A DNA stretch of 64,000 nucleotides, taken from assembly GCF_030577135.1 (NCBI RefSeq), contig NZ_JAUIRR010000001.1:310001-374000 (forward strand), in the 5' to 3' direction. This document shows positions 25,341 to 34,845 of this stretch, in pieces. The position numbers were made by a program, and so were the translations under genes. A model generated the notes under the pieces. That model had not been told where the DNA came from. It searched no databases and saw nothing but the letters and a program-made list of their open reading frames with translations. Every line of letters starts with the position of its first letter. Position 1 is the stretch's first letter. The stretch is from Sulfurimonas sp. hsl 1-7. GTDB lineage: Bacteria; Campylobacterota; Campylobacteria; Campylobacterales; Sulfurimonadaceae.

Positions 25341-26468
25341 ATGAAGTATCAATTAACAAAAGTATCTTTAGCAGTGAGTTTGTTGTTTGCAACTGCACTG
25401 ACGGCACAAGAGGCAACAAAACCGGCTGCACCGGCACCAAAAGTGGATGTATATGTGGTAAAAGAGGCTAAAGAGGCTCCCGTTTCGTTAGAGTATCCAG
25501 CGCGTATAACATCTGCAAAAGAGGTAACTATTACGGCTAGGGTATCTGGTGTGTTAGAGAAGCAACTCTATACAGAGGGTTCGAAACTCTCTAAAGGTAC
25601 GCCAATGTATAAAATTGAGCCTGATATCTATGAGGCGGAAGTGGCAAGTAAAAAAGCAGATTTAAATGTTGCAACTGTGCAACTTGAAAAAGCGCAAAAA
25701 GATTGGGAACGTGCAGAGGGATTATACAGCGAAAAAGCGATTAGTGAGCAGGATAAAGATACTGCATATTTCGCGTTTCTTTCGGCAAAGGCAAACGTTG
25801 ATACAGCACGTGCAGAGTTACAAAAAGTGCAGGTGAATTTAAACTATACAAATGTAGTAGCGACAATCAACGGTGTTGCCGGTATGAGAATGGTTGATGC
25901 AGGCGATTATGTAACTGTAGGGACACCGCTGGTAAAACTTACACAAACAGACCCTTTATATGCCGAATTCTCTATCCCTGAGATAAGTAAGTTAAAACAG
26001 AAGTATTCACTAGTTAACGGCTCTTGGAAAGAGTTGCAAAATGCAAAACTTCAAGCTCTGCTTGTTGTAGATGGGAAAGAGTATGCAGAGAAAGGGCGTA
26101 TAGATTTTATAGATACGAGTGTAGACAATGCTACTTCAACACTTAAAGCTCGTGCAGTGTTTAAAAACAAAGATGCACAGCTAATTGCGGGAGAGTTCGC
26201 AAAGTTAAAACTAATAGGTATTGTTTCAAAAAATGTACTCTTTGTACCTCAAAAAGCGGTATTGCAAAACCCTTTAGGGACAATTGTATTTGTAGTAGTT
26301 GATGGTAAAGTAGCCGTGAGACCTGTGAAGATTATTGAAGCTTCAGGGGATAAGTTTATAGTTTCAGGTGTACAACCAAAAGATGTTGTGATTGTAAACA
26401 ACTTTTTTAGAATCAAGCCTAACAGCCCTGTAACTGTAGATAAAACTATTAATTCTCAGGAAAAATAA
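25341..26468 (+). CDS. RND efflux periplasmic adaptor (MFP)
   Basis: The 375-residue protein has a signal peptide (1-22, ending LTAQE), a Pro/Ala linker, then the membrane fusion protein order: barrel-sandwich half with ITARVSGVLEKQLYTEGS, an alpha-hairpin (about 108-150), second lipoyl half with NVVATINGVAGMRMVDAGDYV, a beta-barrel and a membrane-proximal domain. The signal sequence has no lipobox, so it is probably soluble periplasmic or anchored by the signal. It links the inner membrane pump to the outer membrane channel encoded downstream. Its stop shares one base with the pump ATG. Confidence 0.92.
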   Translation: MKYQLTKVSLAVSLLFATALTAQEATKPAAPAPKVDVYVVKEAKEAPVSLEYPARITSAKEVTITARVSGVLEKQLYTEGSKLSKGTPMYKIEPDIYEAEVASKKADLNVATVQLEKAQKDWERAEGLYSEKAISEQDKDTAYFAFLSAKANVDTARAELQKVQVNLNYTNVVATINGVAGMRMVDAGDYVTVGTPLVKLTQTDPLYAEFSIPEISKLKQKYSLVNGSWKELQNAKLQALLVVDGKEYAEKGRIDFIDTSVDNATSTLKARAVFKNKDAQLIAGEFAKLKLIGIVSKNVLFVPQKAVLQNPLGTIVFVVVDGKVAVRPVKIIEASGDKFIVSGVQPKDVVIVNNFFRIKPNSPVTVDKTINSQEK

Positions 26469-29400
26469 TGTTTTCTAAATTCTTTATAAATAGACCGATA
26501 TTTTCGGCAGTTTTATCGATCGTGATAATAATTGCCGGTTTTATCTCTATAAAATCATTACCGGTTCAAGCGTATCCGAGTGTTGTGCCTGTTCAGATCA
26601 ATGTTCAAGCAGTTTACCCGGGTGCAGATGCACAGACACTCTCTAAAACAGTTGCCGCACCGCTTGAAGAGGCTGTAAACGGTGTAGACAATATGATCTA
26701 TATGACATCAACGGCTTCACCGAGCGGTATCGTTACATTAAGTGTCCTCTTTAAGATAGGAACAGATCCCGATCAGGCAAACGTAGATGTAAATAACCGT
26801 GTGCAGTTAGCAATCTCTAAGCTGCCTCAATCGGTACGCGATCAAGGGGTAAGTGTAAGAAAACGCTCCCCTGATATGTTAAAAGTTTTAGCTTTTACCT
26901 CTGAGGGAGAAAAGCACGATACGATTTATATCTCTAACTACGTACTTGTAAATGTTTTAGATGATATCAAGCGTATTCCTGGAGTAGGGGATGCATATAT
27001 CTTCGGAAGTAAAGATTATGCTATTCGTGTATGGATAGACCCAGACAAACTGGCAAACTATAACTTAACTATTACAGATGTAGTAAATGCTATTAAGAGT
27101 CAAAACAACCAATATGCTGCGGGACAACTAGGGCAAGAGCCAATAAACTCTCATCCTGTATATACGTATACGGTACGTGCACAAGGAAGATTACAGTCTC
27201 CAGAGCAGTTCTCAAACATTATTTTACGCTCAAATGCTGACGGCTCAGCCTTAAGACTTAAAGATGTCTCTAACGTAGAACTTGGATCTGAGTCGTACTA
27301 TTTCCAAGCGACGTTTAATAAAGAACCGATGATGCCTATGGGTGTTTTCTTGGCACCGGGAGCAAACGCGTTAGAGGTTTCTGCAGCACTTGATAAAACT
27401 TTAGAGGAGCTTTCAAAAAAATTCCCTGAAGATATCAAGATAAGTGTCCCTTACGATCCGACTGAGTTTGTTGAGCAGTCGATCGAAGAGGTTATCTTTA
27501 CATTGATTCTTTCAATCATTTTGGTTGTAGCTATTATTTATCTGTTTTTGGGAAATTTCAGAGCGACAATTATTCCAGTGCTTGCTATTCCGGTTTCAAT
27601 CATCGGAACATTTGCAGGTTTTTACGCGATGGACTTCTCGATCAACCTGCTGACACTTTTTGGACTTACTTTGGCGATCGGACTTGTAGTTGATGATGCC
27701 ATCGTTGTTATTGAAAACGTTGAAAGGATATTAAAAGAGAATAAACACCTTAGTGTTAAAGAGGCAACGACAAAAGCGATGCAGGAGATTACAGGCCCTG
27801 TAATCGCTATTGTCCTTGTTTTATCGGCTGTATTTATTCCGGCTGCATTTATGGGTGGATTTAGTGGAAAACTGTATCAGCAGTTTGCCATCACGATCGT
27901 AATTTCGGTAATGATTTCTGGAATTATCGCTTTAACATTAACACCGTCGTTATGTGCACTCTTTTTAAAACATGAAGAACCGACACCGTTTTGGCCGATC
28001 CGTAAATTTAACGAGTTTTTTGAAAAAGCGACACAGAGTTTTACATCGGGTGTACAGCGTGTTTTACGTTATAGTGTGCTCAATATTCTTCTTTTCTTTG
28101 TGATGATAGGTGCAGCGTATATGATCATGCTGCGTCTGCCGACGGGACTTGTTCCAAATGAGGATCAGGGAACTATTATGGTTATTCAAAACATGATGCC
28201 CGGAGCTTCACTTGAGCGTACAAAAGCTGTAACGGATGAAGTGAACAATCAGCTTTTAGCTGATCCGCAAGTGACAAAGTCGGCAGGACTTTCAGGACTT
28301 GATATTACAACATTTGCGTATAAAACCGACTCTGCGATCTCTTTTGTACACCTGACAGACTGGGGTGAGAGAAAAGATCCTGCATCTTCGGCTCAGGCGA
28401 TTGCGGGAAAATATATGGGAATATTTTCACAAAATAAAGAGGCATTTTTATTCGCAGTAACACCGCCTCCTATCCGAGGTATGAGTACTACGGGCGGATT
28501 TGAGATGTATGTACAAGATAGAACAGGCGGCGAGCTTACAACACTTAACGGTTATGTTCAAGAAATTATCCAGCAAGCTAATAGTCGTCCTGAACTGATG
28601 GGGGTCAGAACTACACTTAACACAAACGTGCCGCAGTATATGATCACGGTAGATGAGGAGAAGGCAAAAGCACTCGGTGTAAGCGTATCTGATATCTTTA
28701 CGACTTTGCAGGCGAATTTCGGGCAAAAATATGTAAACGATTTTAACCTTTTTGGACGTACATACCATGTTAATATCCAAGCCAAAAGCGAGTACCGTGA
28801 AGGAGTTGAGGATTATAAAAACGTTTTTGTAAAAGCACTCGGCGGGGCATTGATCCCAATTAGTGAGATGGTAGATATTAAACGAATTGTGGGACCTAGC
28901 ATTATCCAAAGATTTAATATGTTCGACTCGGCGAAGATCTCGGGAATGGCGAAGCCTGGATTTAGTTCGGGTGATGCACTAAAAGCTATTGAAGAGGTAG
29001 CTAAAGATGTACTTCCTGAAGGTTATAGCATAAGCTGGGCAGGTACTTCATACCAGGAGAAAAAGTTAGCGGGGACTACAAATCTGGCATTTGTATATGC
29101 GATCATCTTTGTATTTTTGATTCTTGCGGCACTTTATGAGAGCTGGAGTATTCCGTTCGCCGTTATTTTAGCGGTTCCTTTTGCGTTCTTTGGAGCAGTT
29201 CTTGGGCTATGGCTGCGAGGACTTGAGAGCGATATCTATTTTCAGGTGGGACTCATCACCCTTGTGGGGCTTGCGGCAAAAAATGCAATTCTTATGGTAG
29301 AGTTTGCTATGCAGCGTCTGCGTAGTGGCTATACTCTTTTAGAAGCAACGATAGATGGTGCAAAGGTGCGTTTTAGACCTATTATTATGACTTCGTTTGC

Positions 29401-29596
29401 ATTTATTATGGGGACATTGCCTTTAGCTCTAAGCATTGGTGCAGGGGCGAACAGTCGCCATATTATAGGGACAACTGTAGTTGGGGGTATGGTAGTACTG
29501 ACTCTGATCGGTATCTTTTTCGTACCGCTGTTTTACTATCTTATTATGAGTGTAAAAAGTAAATTTTTCAACAAAGGGGACTCAGATGAAAACTAA
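26468..29596 (+). CDS. RND multidrug efflux pump, inner membrane subunit (HAE-1 type)
   Basis: At 1042 residues this is a full-length AcrB/MexB-type transporter. It starts MFSKFFINRPIFSAVLSI, has large periplasmic loops after helices 1 and 7, and the proton-relay motif GLTLAIGLVVDDAIVVIENV (two Asp in helix 4) near 400-420. The region ending LTPSLCALFLKH closes the first half, and KNAILMVEFA (helix 10, with the Lys) lies near 938-947. It takes drugs, dyes or bile-like compounds from the periplasm and passes them to the TolC-type channel encoded next. It overlaps its neighbours by 1 and 11 bases, so the operon is tightly coupled. The substrate range cannot be read from sequence. Confidence 0.95.
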   Translation: MFSKFFINRPIFSAVLSIVIIIAGFISIKSLPVQAYPSVVPVQINVQAVYPGADAQTLSKTVAAPLEEAVNGVDNMIYMTSTASPSGIVTLSVLFKIGTDPDQANVDVNNRVQLAISKLPQSVRDQGVSVRKRSPDMLKVLAFTSEGEKHDTIYISNYVLVNVLDDIKRIPGVGDAYIFGSKDYAIRVWIDPDKLANYNLTITDVVNAIKSQNNQYAAGQLGQEPINSHPVYTYTVRAQGRLQSPEQFSNIILRSNADGSALRLKDVSNVELGSESYYFQATFNKEPMMPMGVFLAPGANALEVSAALDKTLEELSKKFPEDIKISVPYDPTEFVEQSIEEVIFTLILSIILVVAIIYLFLGNFRATIIPVLAIPVSIIGTFAGFYAMDFSINLLTLFGLTLAIGLVVDDAIVVIENVERILKENKHLSVKEATTKAMQEITGPVIAIVLVLSAVFIPAAFMGGFSGKLYQQFAITIVISVMISGIIALTLTPSLCALFLKHEEPTPFWPIRKFNEFFEKATQSFTSGVQRVLRYSVLNILLFFVMIGAAYMIMLRLPTGLVPNEDQGTIMVIQNMMPGASLERTKAVTDEVNNQLLADPQVTKSAGLSGLDITTFAYKTDSAISFVHLTDWGERKDPASSAQAIAGKYMGIFSQNKEAFLFAVTPPPIRGMSTTGGFEMYVQDRTGGELTTLNGYVQEIIQQANSRPELMGVRTTLNTNVPQYMITVDEEKAKALGVSVSDIFTTLQANFGQKYVNDFNLFGRTYHVNIQAKSEYREGVEDYKNVFVKALGGALIPISEMVDIKRIVGPSIIQRFNMFDSAKISGMAKPGFSSGDALKAIEEVAKDVLPEGYSISWAGTSYQEKKLAGTTNLAFVYAIIFVFLILAALYESWSIPFAVILAVPFAFFGAVLGLWLRGLESDIYFQVGLITLVGLAAKNAILMVEFAMQRLRSGYTLLEATIDGAKVRFRPIIMTSFAFIMGTLPLALSIGAGANSRHIIGTTVVGGMVVLTLIGIFFVPLFYYLIMSVKSKFFNKGDSDEN

Positions 29597-30971
29597 AGTT
29601 TTACTGGCTCTTAGTGCTTCAGTTGTGCTCTTCTCGGCATGTTCATTGGCACCGGAGTATAAAAAGCCCGAGCTATCACTTCCTAGTTCACAAAAAGAGA
29701 TAAATGTAAATGCCCAGTGGTTCAAAACTTTTAACGATAAAAAGCTTGACTTACTTATTGCAGAAGCGCTTAAAAACAACGATGACCTAAAACTTGCAGT
29801 GGTAAACGTTCAAAAAGCACGTGCAGAGTATGACATTAGCGATGCCGATCTTTATCCGAGTTTAGATCTTAGCGCCTCAGCGTTGAGACAAAAAAGAAGT
29901 GTCAATGCTTATCCAGGATTTTTCGGAGGTTTGTATAATGACTTCAGTATGAGTGCAAGTATGTCTTATGAGTTTGATTTCTGGGGTAAAAACTCTAATC
30001 AAAGAGATGCAAATCTGGCAAACTTTTTGGCAGTAGATGCAAATAAAGAGACACTTCGCATCTCACTCATTACAGATGTAGCGACTTACTATTTTAACCT
30101 TGTAGCTGTAGAAGAGCAACTTCAAATTGCACAAGAGAATCTAAAAAACTATGAAGCCACACTTGCTTACAGAGAAAAACAGTACAAGTACGGTGTAGTA
30201 GACGCACTGGTAGTAGCTCAGTCAAAAGCAGAGGTAGCTTCTGTAAAAACTGCCATAGATGCTCTAAACGTTACGAAAGTGAAGTCTCAGAGTGCTTTGG
30301 TGATATTACTGGGGCGTTCACCTAAAGAGATCTTTGAGAGTAGTATAGACACAAAAACAGAGTTACCGGAGTTTGTAGAGATCCCGACAACATTGCCGAC
30401 AAACCTTTTACAAAACCGTCCCGACGTAAAAATAGCGGAGGAGAATTTAAAAGCAAAAACCGCACTCATCGGTGTTGCCAAAGCTGCATATTTCCCGAAT
30501 CTTTCAATTACGGGTAGTTACGGTTTTCAAAGTCAGAAGCTAAGTAATCTGGCAAACAGCAACTCTCAAGTATGGGGGATCGGACCTAGTTTATATATGC
30601 CGCTATTTGACTTTGGAAGGATAGAAGCTGCTGTCAAAGTTACCAATGCGGAACAAAAAGCGGCTCTGATAGCATACGATAAGACTGTGAAAAATGCCTA
30701 TAAAGAGGTGTTTGATTCACTACAATCAATTAAAGCTATTAAGTCAAAGAAAGATTCTATGGAGCAACAAGTTGATGCATATAACGAGGCCTATAGAGTA
30801 GCAAAACAAAAGTATGCAAAGGGAACAACCAGTTATTTGGATGTGTTAATAGCACAAAGTTTACTGTTGAACTCGCAACTGACATATGTAACGACAAAAT
30901 CTGAACTTCTGATCGAAGAAGCGACACTTTACAAAGCACTCGGCGGCGGTTGGAGAAGTGTAAAAGATTAG
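29586..30971 (+). CDS. RND efflux outer membrane lipoprotein (NodT/OprM type)
   Basis: The 461-residue protein has a lipoprotein signal with lipobox LFSAC (Cys19) and the segment LAPEYKKPELSLPSS typical of the NodT/OprM group. Two TolC-like repeats follow, each with long helices; the motif NRPDVKIAEENLKAKTALIGVAKAAYFPNLSITGSYG-type region is near 277-313. The trimer forms the outer membrane exit duct for the pump encoded upstream, with which it overlaps by 11 bases. AAAGGGG precedes the start. Confidence 0.92.
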   Translation: MKTKVLLALSASVVLFSACSLAPEYKKPELSLPSSQKEINVNAQWFKTFNDKKLDLLIAEALKNNDDLKLAVVNVQKARAEYDISDADLYPSLDLSASALRQKRSVNAYPGFFGGLYNDFSMSASMSYEFDFWGKNSNQRDANLANFLAVDANKETLRISLITDVATYYFNLVAVEEQLQIAQENLKNYEATLAYREKQYKYGVVDALVVAQSKAEVASVKTAIDALNVTKVKSQSALVILLGRSPKEIFESSIDTKTELPEFVEIPTTLPTNLLQNRPDVKIAEENLKAKTALIGVAKAAYFPNLSITGSYGFQSQKLSNLANSNSQVWGIGPSLYMPLFDFGRIEAAVKVTNAEQKAALIAYDKTVKNAYKEVFDSLQSIKAIKSKKDSMEQQVDAYNEAYRVAKQKYAKGTTSYLDVLIAQSLLLNSQLTYVTTKSELLIEEATLYKALGGGWRSVKD

Positions 30972-30993
30972 TAACTTTTAAGAGTAACTTCTC

Positions 30994-30999
30994 TATACT
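30994..30999 (+). promoter_or_regulatory. -10 element for the desulforubrerythrin gene
   Basis: TATACT lies 32 bases before the ATG at 31031, surrounded by repeats of AGTAACTT/AGTTAACTT (30970-31015) that may be operator half-sites. The ribosome binding site TTAGGAGAGAG follows. Confidence 0.4.
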
Positions 31000-31030
31000 A
31001 GAGTTAACTTAACTTTAGGAGAGAGAGCAG

Positions 31031-31678
31031 ATGAGACAGTATGAAACATATAAATGCAGTGTTTGCGGGAACGAAGTAGAGGTGCAGCATGTAGGCGGCG
31101 GAACATTGGTATGTTGTGGGAAGCATATGGATTGTATTACTGATGATCTCACTGCAGTAAATCTTATGAAAGCGTTTGCTGGAGAGTCTCAGGCACGTAA
31201 TAAGTATGAGTTTTTCGGTGAACTTGCTCGTGAAGCGGGATGGCATGCGATCGCGGATCATTTTGCAGAAGCTGCCATGAATGAAAAGTATCATGCAAGA
31301 GCGGAGTATGAGGCTTATAACAAACTGATGTATGGCATAGAGATGCATGAAACGCTTAAAAATCTCGATATTGCCATAGAGGGTGAGCACTACGAACACA
31401 CTGAGATGTATCCGAACTTTGCCAAGATCGCAGAGGAAGAAGGGCATAAAGATATTGCGCGTCTGTTAAAAGCGATCGCAAAAGTGGAAGTGGAACATGA
31501 ACGTGAATATGCCGAGCTGAAAAAGGCACTAGAGGCTGAAGGATTTTTTAACAGCAGCGAAGATGAGTACTGGGTTTGTGAAGTGTGCGGCCATGTCCAT
31601 CGAGGGAAAAAACCGCCAAAAGCGTGTCCGCTTTGTAAAGTACCCCAAGAGTACTTTAAAAGGGAACATCTTTATTAA
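31031..31678 (+). CDS. Desulforubrerythrin (peroxide-reducing non-haem iron protein)
   Basis: The 215-residue protein has three domains in order. An N-terminal desulforedoxin-like knuckle carries Cys9, Cys12, Cys28 and Cys29 (YKCSVCG and LVCCGKHM). The rubrerythrin four-helix di-iron domain (about 40-170) shows the Glu/His ligands in GESQARNKYEFFGELA, AAMNEKYHARAEYEA and EVEHEREYAEL. A C-terminal rubredoxin knuckle has CEVCG and CPLCK (about 178-205). This order and length match desulforubrerythrin of Campylobacter jejuni (Rrc), which reduces hydrogen peroxide with electrons from NADH:rubredoxin-type reductases. It is a single gene with its own promoter and converges with the beta-barrel gene, overlapping it by 4 bases. 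Confidence 0.92.
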   Translation: MRQYETYKCSVCGNEVEVQHVGGGTLVCCGKHMDCITDDLTAVNLMKAFAGESQARNKYEFFGELAREAGWHAIADHFAEAAMNEKYHARAEYEAYNKLMYGIEMHETLKNLDIAIEGEHYEHTEMYPNFAKIAEEEGHKDIARLLKAIAKVEVEHEREYAELKKALEAEGFFNSSEDEYWVCEVCGHVHRGKKPPKACPLCKVPQEYFKREHLY

Positions 31679-32511
31679 AAGCGGTAAGTTCCTTGCAAAA
31701 TGATGTTTTTAATTAAAACATTTTCATTTTGTATAGGGATTTCTGTCGCTCTTTGGTAGATATATTTTGCCTGAAGAGAAAATGGATTGAAATCTTTTGT
31801 AACTCCTGCCATATAGGTTTTATTTATCTCCATAGCGTGATGTTGTACCCGAAATCCGTCATCCATAACAGCAAATACTCTTTTTCCAAACAATGCTCCG
31901 GCTCCAAAATGAAATGTTTCATACTCTGCATGTAGTTTTATACCCGCAGTAAAATACTCTTTTTGTGCATTTTTTGTAAAAGGGTTACTGTCTTTGTTAT
32001 CCAAGTAGATATATTTTCCAAGAATGATCATGTTTGTACTGAAATTATCAAATCTCTTTTTTAATTTATACTGCATATCTGTTTGGTACACATTGAAATT
32101 TTTATAGTCGCTTAGATACTGGGTGATTTTAAAGGCGTTGTACTGATACCCTAAAGAGTATATGTGTCCGTTATCCACCTCCATCATAATGTTGTCATCA
32201 ATATAGATATAACCGAATGAAAAACTGTTGTGATTATCTAGTTTATATCCGTATTTTGCAAAATATTTATGCACTATAAGATCTTTGTCTAAAGGGGGCT
32301 GAAAAGTATTTGTATGGGTTTTTTCATACATCACTTTGAAGTCGTGAACCTTTTTTGTATATCCTAAATATGTTGAGTATCTTGAACCTCTCTCTTTTTT
32401 CTTTGAATTCTCAAACATAAAAGTATCGTAAGTTAGTTTTAGTGTTGTATTCTGGGCAAAAAGTGTTGCACTTAAAAAGAATACAACAAGCAGAATGCTT
32501 AGTTGTTTCAT
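31675..32511 (-). CDS. Outer membrane beta-barrel-like protein
   Basis: A signal peptide (1-19, ending TLFAQ) is followed by about 260 residues of alternating polar/hydrophobic strands rich in Tyr and Phe, ending in GTYRF with a C-terminal Phe, the usual signal for insertion by the Bam complex. About 12 strands can be drawn by eye. I do not recognise the family. It is the last gene of a minus-strand group with an exported rhodanese and a small Cys/His protein. Confidence 0.7.
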   Translation of the reverse strand: MKQLSILLVVFFLSATLFAQNTTLKLTYDTFMFENSKKKERGSRYSTYLGYTKKVHDFKVMYEKTHTNTFQPPLDKDLIVHKYFAKYGYKLDNHNSFSFGYIYIDDNIMMEVDNGHIYSLGYQYNAFKITQYLSDYKNFNVYQTDMQYKLKKRFDNFSTNMIILGKYIYLDNKDSNPFTKNAQKEYFTAGIKLHAEYETFHFGAGALFGKRVFAVMDDGFRVQHHAMEINKTYMAGVTKDFNPFSLQAKYIYQRATEIPIQNENVLIKNIILQGTYRF

Positions 32512-32556
32512 AGTTGTTTATTCCTCTGTATTTATAAAAATGTTAATTTGTATTGA

Positions 32557-32850
32557 TTAGATTAGAGGAGAAGCAGGGGGTGCGGTGCTGAAAAAGCCTT
32601 TGAAGTTTACAGCTAGAGCAATAGAAATTTCAGGCTCGATTAGCTCATAATGAAACGGGATAAAAACCGGACTGTTTTCGGAAGTATCTAAAGAGATGTT
32701 TTGAAAGTTTTTTACAACGATACAGATATCACAATCTGTATCGTCACAACTATTGTCTAAGTGAACGTGTGAAGCACTAAGGTATGATGACGCAAGAAAA
32801 AATACTAATACTATTTGAGAAATTAGTGTTAGAAACGTTTTTTTCATCAT
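32557..32850 (-). CDS. Small exported Cys/His-rich protein, DUF2946-like
   Basis: A 97-residue protein with a signal peptide (about 1-26, ending LSASH). The mature part starts with HVHLDNSCDDTDCDIC, giving His and three Cys in a possible metal or redox site, and ends with TAPPASPLI. The layout of exported His/Cys stretch plus a Pro-rich end recalls DUF2946-type proteins found near metal and efflux genes; the match is by eye and weak. It lies 13 bases after the rhodanese gene and 45 before the beta-barrel gene on the same strand, so the three are likely co-expressed. Confidence 0.6.
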   Translation of the reverse strand: MMKKTFLTLISQIVLVFFLASSYLSASHVHLDNSCDDTDCDICIVVKNFQNISLDTSENSPVFIPFHYELIEPEISIALAVNFKGFFSTAPPASPLI

Positions 32851-32863
32851 CTATCTATATAGC

Positions 32864-33325
32864 TTATTTTACCGGTGCGTTTTTTACGCTGTTTGCAACT
32901 GCAAGTGCTGCAATCCCGCCTTTGACAATTTGGATGTTTTTAAAACCTATTTGTTGTAATCCTGAAGCAGCAAGAAGCTCACGAGCCCCTGAATGACAAA
33001 CTATTACAATCGGTTTATCAGTTGGAAGTTTATTTAGGTTTTTTTCATTAAAAAGATTTTCTAGCGGGATCTTCACAGTATTATTCGTTACAAGGCTAAC
33101 AACTGAAGTTTCAGCTTCTGTACGTACATCAAGCAAGATAAAATCTTTTTTCTCACGTAACATCTTCATAACTGCATCTGCACTGACAGTAAGTTTAGAC
33201 TTTGCCAGTGCTTCTTGTGTCATATTCGAATAAAATCTATCTAACTGTTTTGCTTGTGTGTTATCAAATGCCATTGCACTTACTGAAAGTGAAGCGACGG
33301 CTAAAAGTGTAATTAATCTGTTCAT
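32864..33325 (-). CDS. Periplasmic rhodanese-like protein
   Basis: A 153-residue protein with a signal peptide (1-19, SAMAFD) and one rhodanese domain: LLDVRTEAET near 64-73 and the active-site loop VCHSGARE with Cys110. The catalytic cysteine and the glycine-containing loop are intact, so it can carry a persulfide sulfur in the periplasm. It is the first gene of a three-gene minus-strand unit. In a sulfur-oxidising host a role in periplasmic sulfane-sulfur handling is plausible, but this is inference. Confidence 0.85.
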   Translation of the reverse strand: MNRLITLLAVASLSVSAMAFDNTQAKQLDRFYSNMTQEALAKSKLTVSADAVMKMLREKKDFILLDVRTEAETSVVSLVTNNTVKIPLENLFNEKNLNKLPTDKPIVIVCHSGARELLAASGLQQIGFKNIQIVKGGIAALAVANSVKNAPVK

Positions 33326-33445
33326 TGTATATTTTCTCCTTATGAAAATTATAATGTAATTATATACTCTAATGCTGTTTCATTACTTAAAGAAAATGTT
33401 TAGAGATCATTGACTACAATTCGCTAAATTTTTTAAAGGGGCTTG

Positions 33446-34192
33446 ATGCGTTTTTTTCTTTTGTTAGTAAGTTTAGTGTCATATGCATTCTCGGTAGTTA
33501 CAATTGCACCGGTTGAGATAGGAAGTAAACCGGGAGTCAGTGGATTAGTAGAAGTTTCAGTACAAAATGCTCGCGGAAATACCGATAAAGACGAATACAA
33601 AGGTGGTCTGAAAGTTCAGTATGACAATAACAGCTCTTATGTAACATGGTTACAAGCAAGTGCAAACTATGCAGAAGTTGAAGGCGTTAAAAATACAAAT
33701 AAAACATATGTACATCTTCGTTATATCCATACGTTTTATAATAACAAAGATATTAACTATGAATTTTTCGGGCAGTCTCAAACAAATGAGTTTACAAAGA
33801 TAAAGCACCGCTATTTATTGGGTGGCGGGTATCGTTTTCATATCTTCCATCAAATGATGGGGAAAGTGTATGTGGGAGCAGGTGCATTCGGTGAGCATAT
33901 CAACTACACAACGCAGATCGATCCTCGTGAAAGTAATGCAAGAGCAAATATTTATATCTCTTATACAAACAAGTTAAGCAACGATGCAAGAATTAGTTAT
34001 ATCGGGTATTATCAGCCAAAAGTTGATGAGTTGAGCGACTATATAGTGACAAACGCATTGGAGTTAGAAGTAAATGTATATAAAAAGCTTTTTGTCTCTT
34101 TGAAAGTGAACTTCGATTACGATTCAAACCCTGCTCAATTTGTTGAGAAAAGAGACTTTACACAGGCAACAAGTTTAGTGTATAAATTTTAA
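33446..34192 (+). CDS. DUF481 family outer membrane protein
   Basis: About 248 residues with a signal peptide ending near AFSVV and a beta-rich body (QYDNNSSYVTWLQASANYAE, YVHLRYIHTFYNNKDINYEFFGQ, RYLLGGGYRFHIF) that matches DUF481, a family that includes YdiY-like salt-induced outer membrane proteins. It ends in VYKF with C-terminal Phe, as expected for a barrel. The frame also offers a TTG one codon upstream, but the ATG at 33446 has AAAGGGG just before it. It converges with the OmpR-type regulator gene, overlapping its tail by 4 bases. Confidence 0.78.
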   Translation: MRFFLLLVSLVSYAFSVVTIAPVEIGSKPGVSGLVEVSVQNARGNTDKDEYKGGLKVQYDNNSSYVTWLQASANYAEVEGVKNTNKTYVHLRYIHTFYNNKDINYEFFGQSQTNEFTKIKHRYLLGGGYRFHIFHQMMGKVYVGAGAFGEHINYTTQIDPRESNARANIYISYTNKLSNDARISYIGYYQPKVDELSDYIVTNALELEVNVYKKLFVSLKVNFDYDSNPAQFVEKRDFTQATSLVYKF

Positions 34193-34845
34193 TTTATAAT
34201 CTCTAGCATGTATCCTTCACCCTTTACATTACGTATGTTTTGAGACCTAAAAATTGTTTTTAGGTTTCGCATAGTCGATAAAATTGTACTATGCGAGATA
34301 TCTTTTCCTTCCCATACATAGTCCCGCAGCATCTCGAAACTAACCAGGGCATTTTTATGCTTTACTAAAATATATACAAATCTCTTTTGTGTAACTGAAA
34401 GTTTTTGTATTTGTCCGTCAATATAGAGTTCTCTTTTCTCATAATCATATTCCGAAAAATTGTTGAGTTTTATTTTTTGTGTTTCAGTAACTGCTGATGC
34501 TATACGCAACATTCTGAGTTCAAGTTCAACAAACTCAAAAGGCTTTTTGAGGTAGTCTCCGGCACCGAGTTCAAATCCTCTTAAAACTTTTTGAGCATCT
34601 GTCAGTGCACTGATATAAAGTGCGGGGGTATTGATGTTGTTGTTGCGAATATATTCCAATACTTCAAATCCGTCAATTTCGGGAGTGTTGATATCGAGAA
34701 TCATACAATCATAATCAGCAGGATTAGCATCTTTTAAAAGCTCTTCACCATTCTCATAGGCATCTACATCATGTCCCTTGATTGTAAAGTATTTTGTTAT
34801 GTTGTTTCTTAGATGCAATTCATCTTCTAATAATAATATTTTCAT
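34189..34845 (-). CDS. OmpR/PhoB-type response regulator
   Basis: About 218 residues: a receiver domain with acidic pair Glu7-Asp8, the phospho-acceptor Asp in CMILDINTPEIDG, the Thr/Ser position ISAL and Lys in LKKPFEF, then a winged-helix DNA-binding domain (about 125-216) ending NVKGEGYMLE. The frame extends ten codons upstream, but the ATG at 34845 starts exactly at the receiver strand (MKILLLEDE) and overlaps the stop of the kinase gene as ATGA. Its partner is most likely the receiver-kinase encoded just upstream. The phased repeats at 36352-36403 are candidate binding sites. Confidence 0.88.
   Translation of the reverse strand: MKILLLEDELHLRNNITKYFTIKGHDVDAYENGEELLKDANPADYDCMILDINTPEIDGFEVLEYIRNNNINTPALYISALTDAQKVLRGFELGAGDYLKKPFEFVELELRMLRIASAVTETQKIKLNNFSEYDYEKRELYIDGQIQKLSVTQKRFVYILVKHKNALVSFEMLRDYVWEGKDISHSTILSTMRNLKTIFRSQNIRNVKGEGYMLEIIN

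Noticed and set aside
32784-32996. 70-codon plus-strand frame over the Cys/His protein and rhodanese genes
   Set aside because: It is antisense to two exported proteins with good signal peptides and has no ribosome binding site of note.
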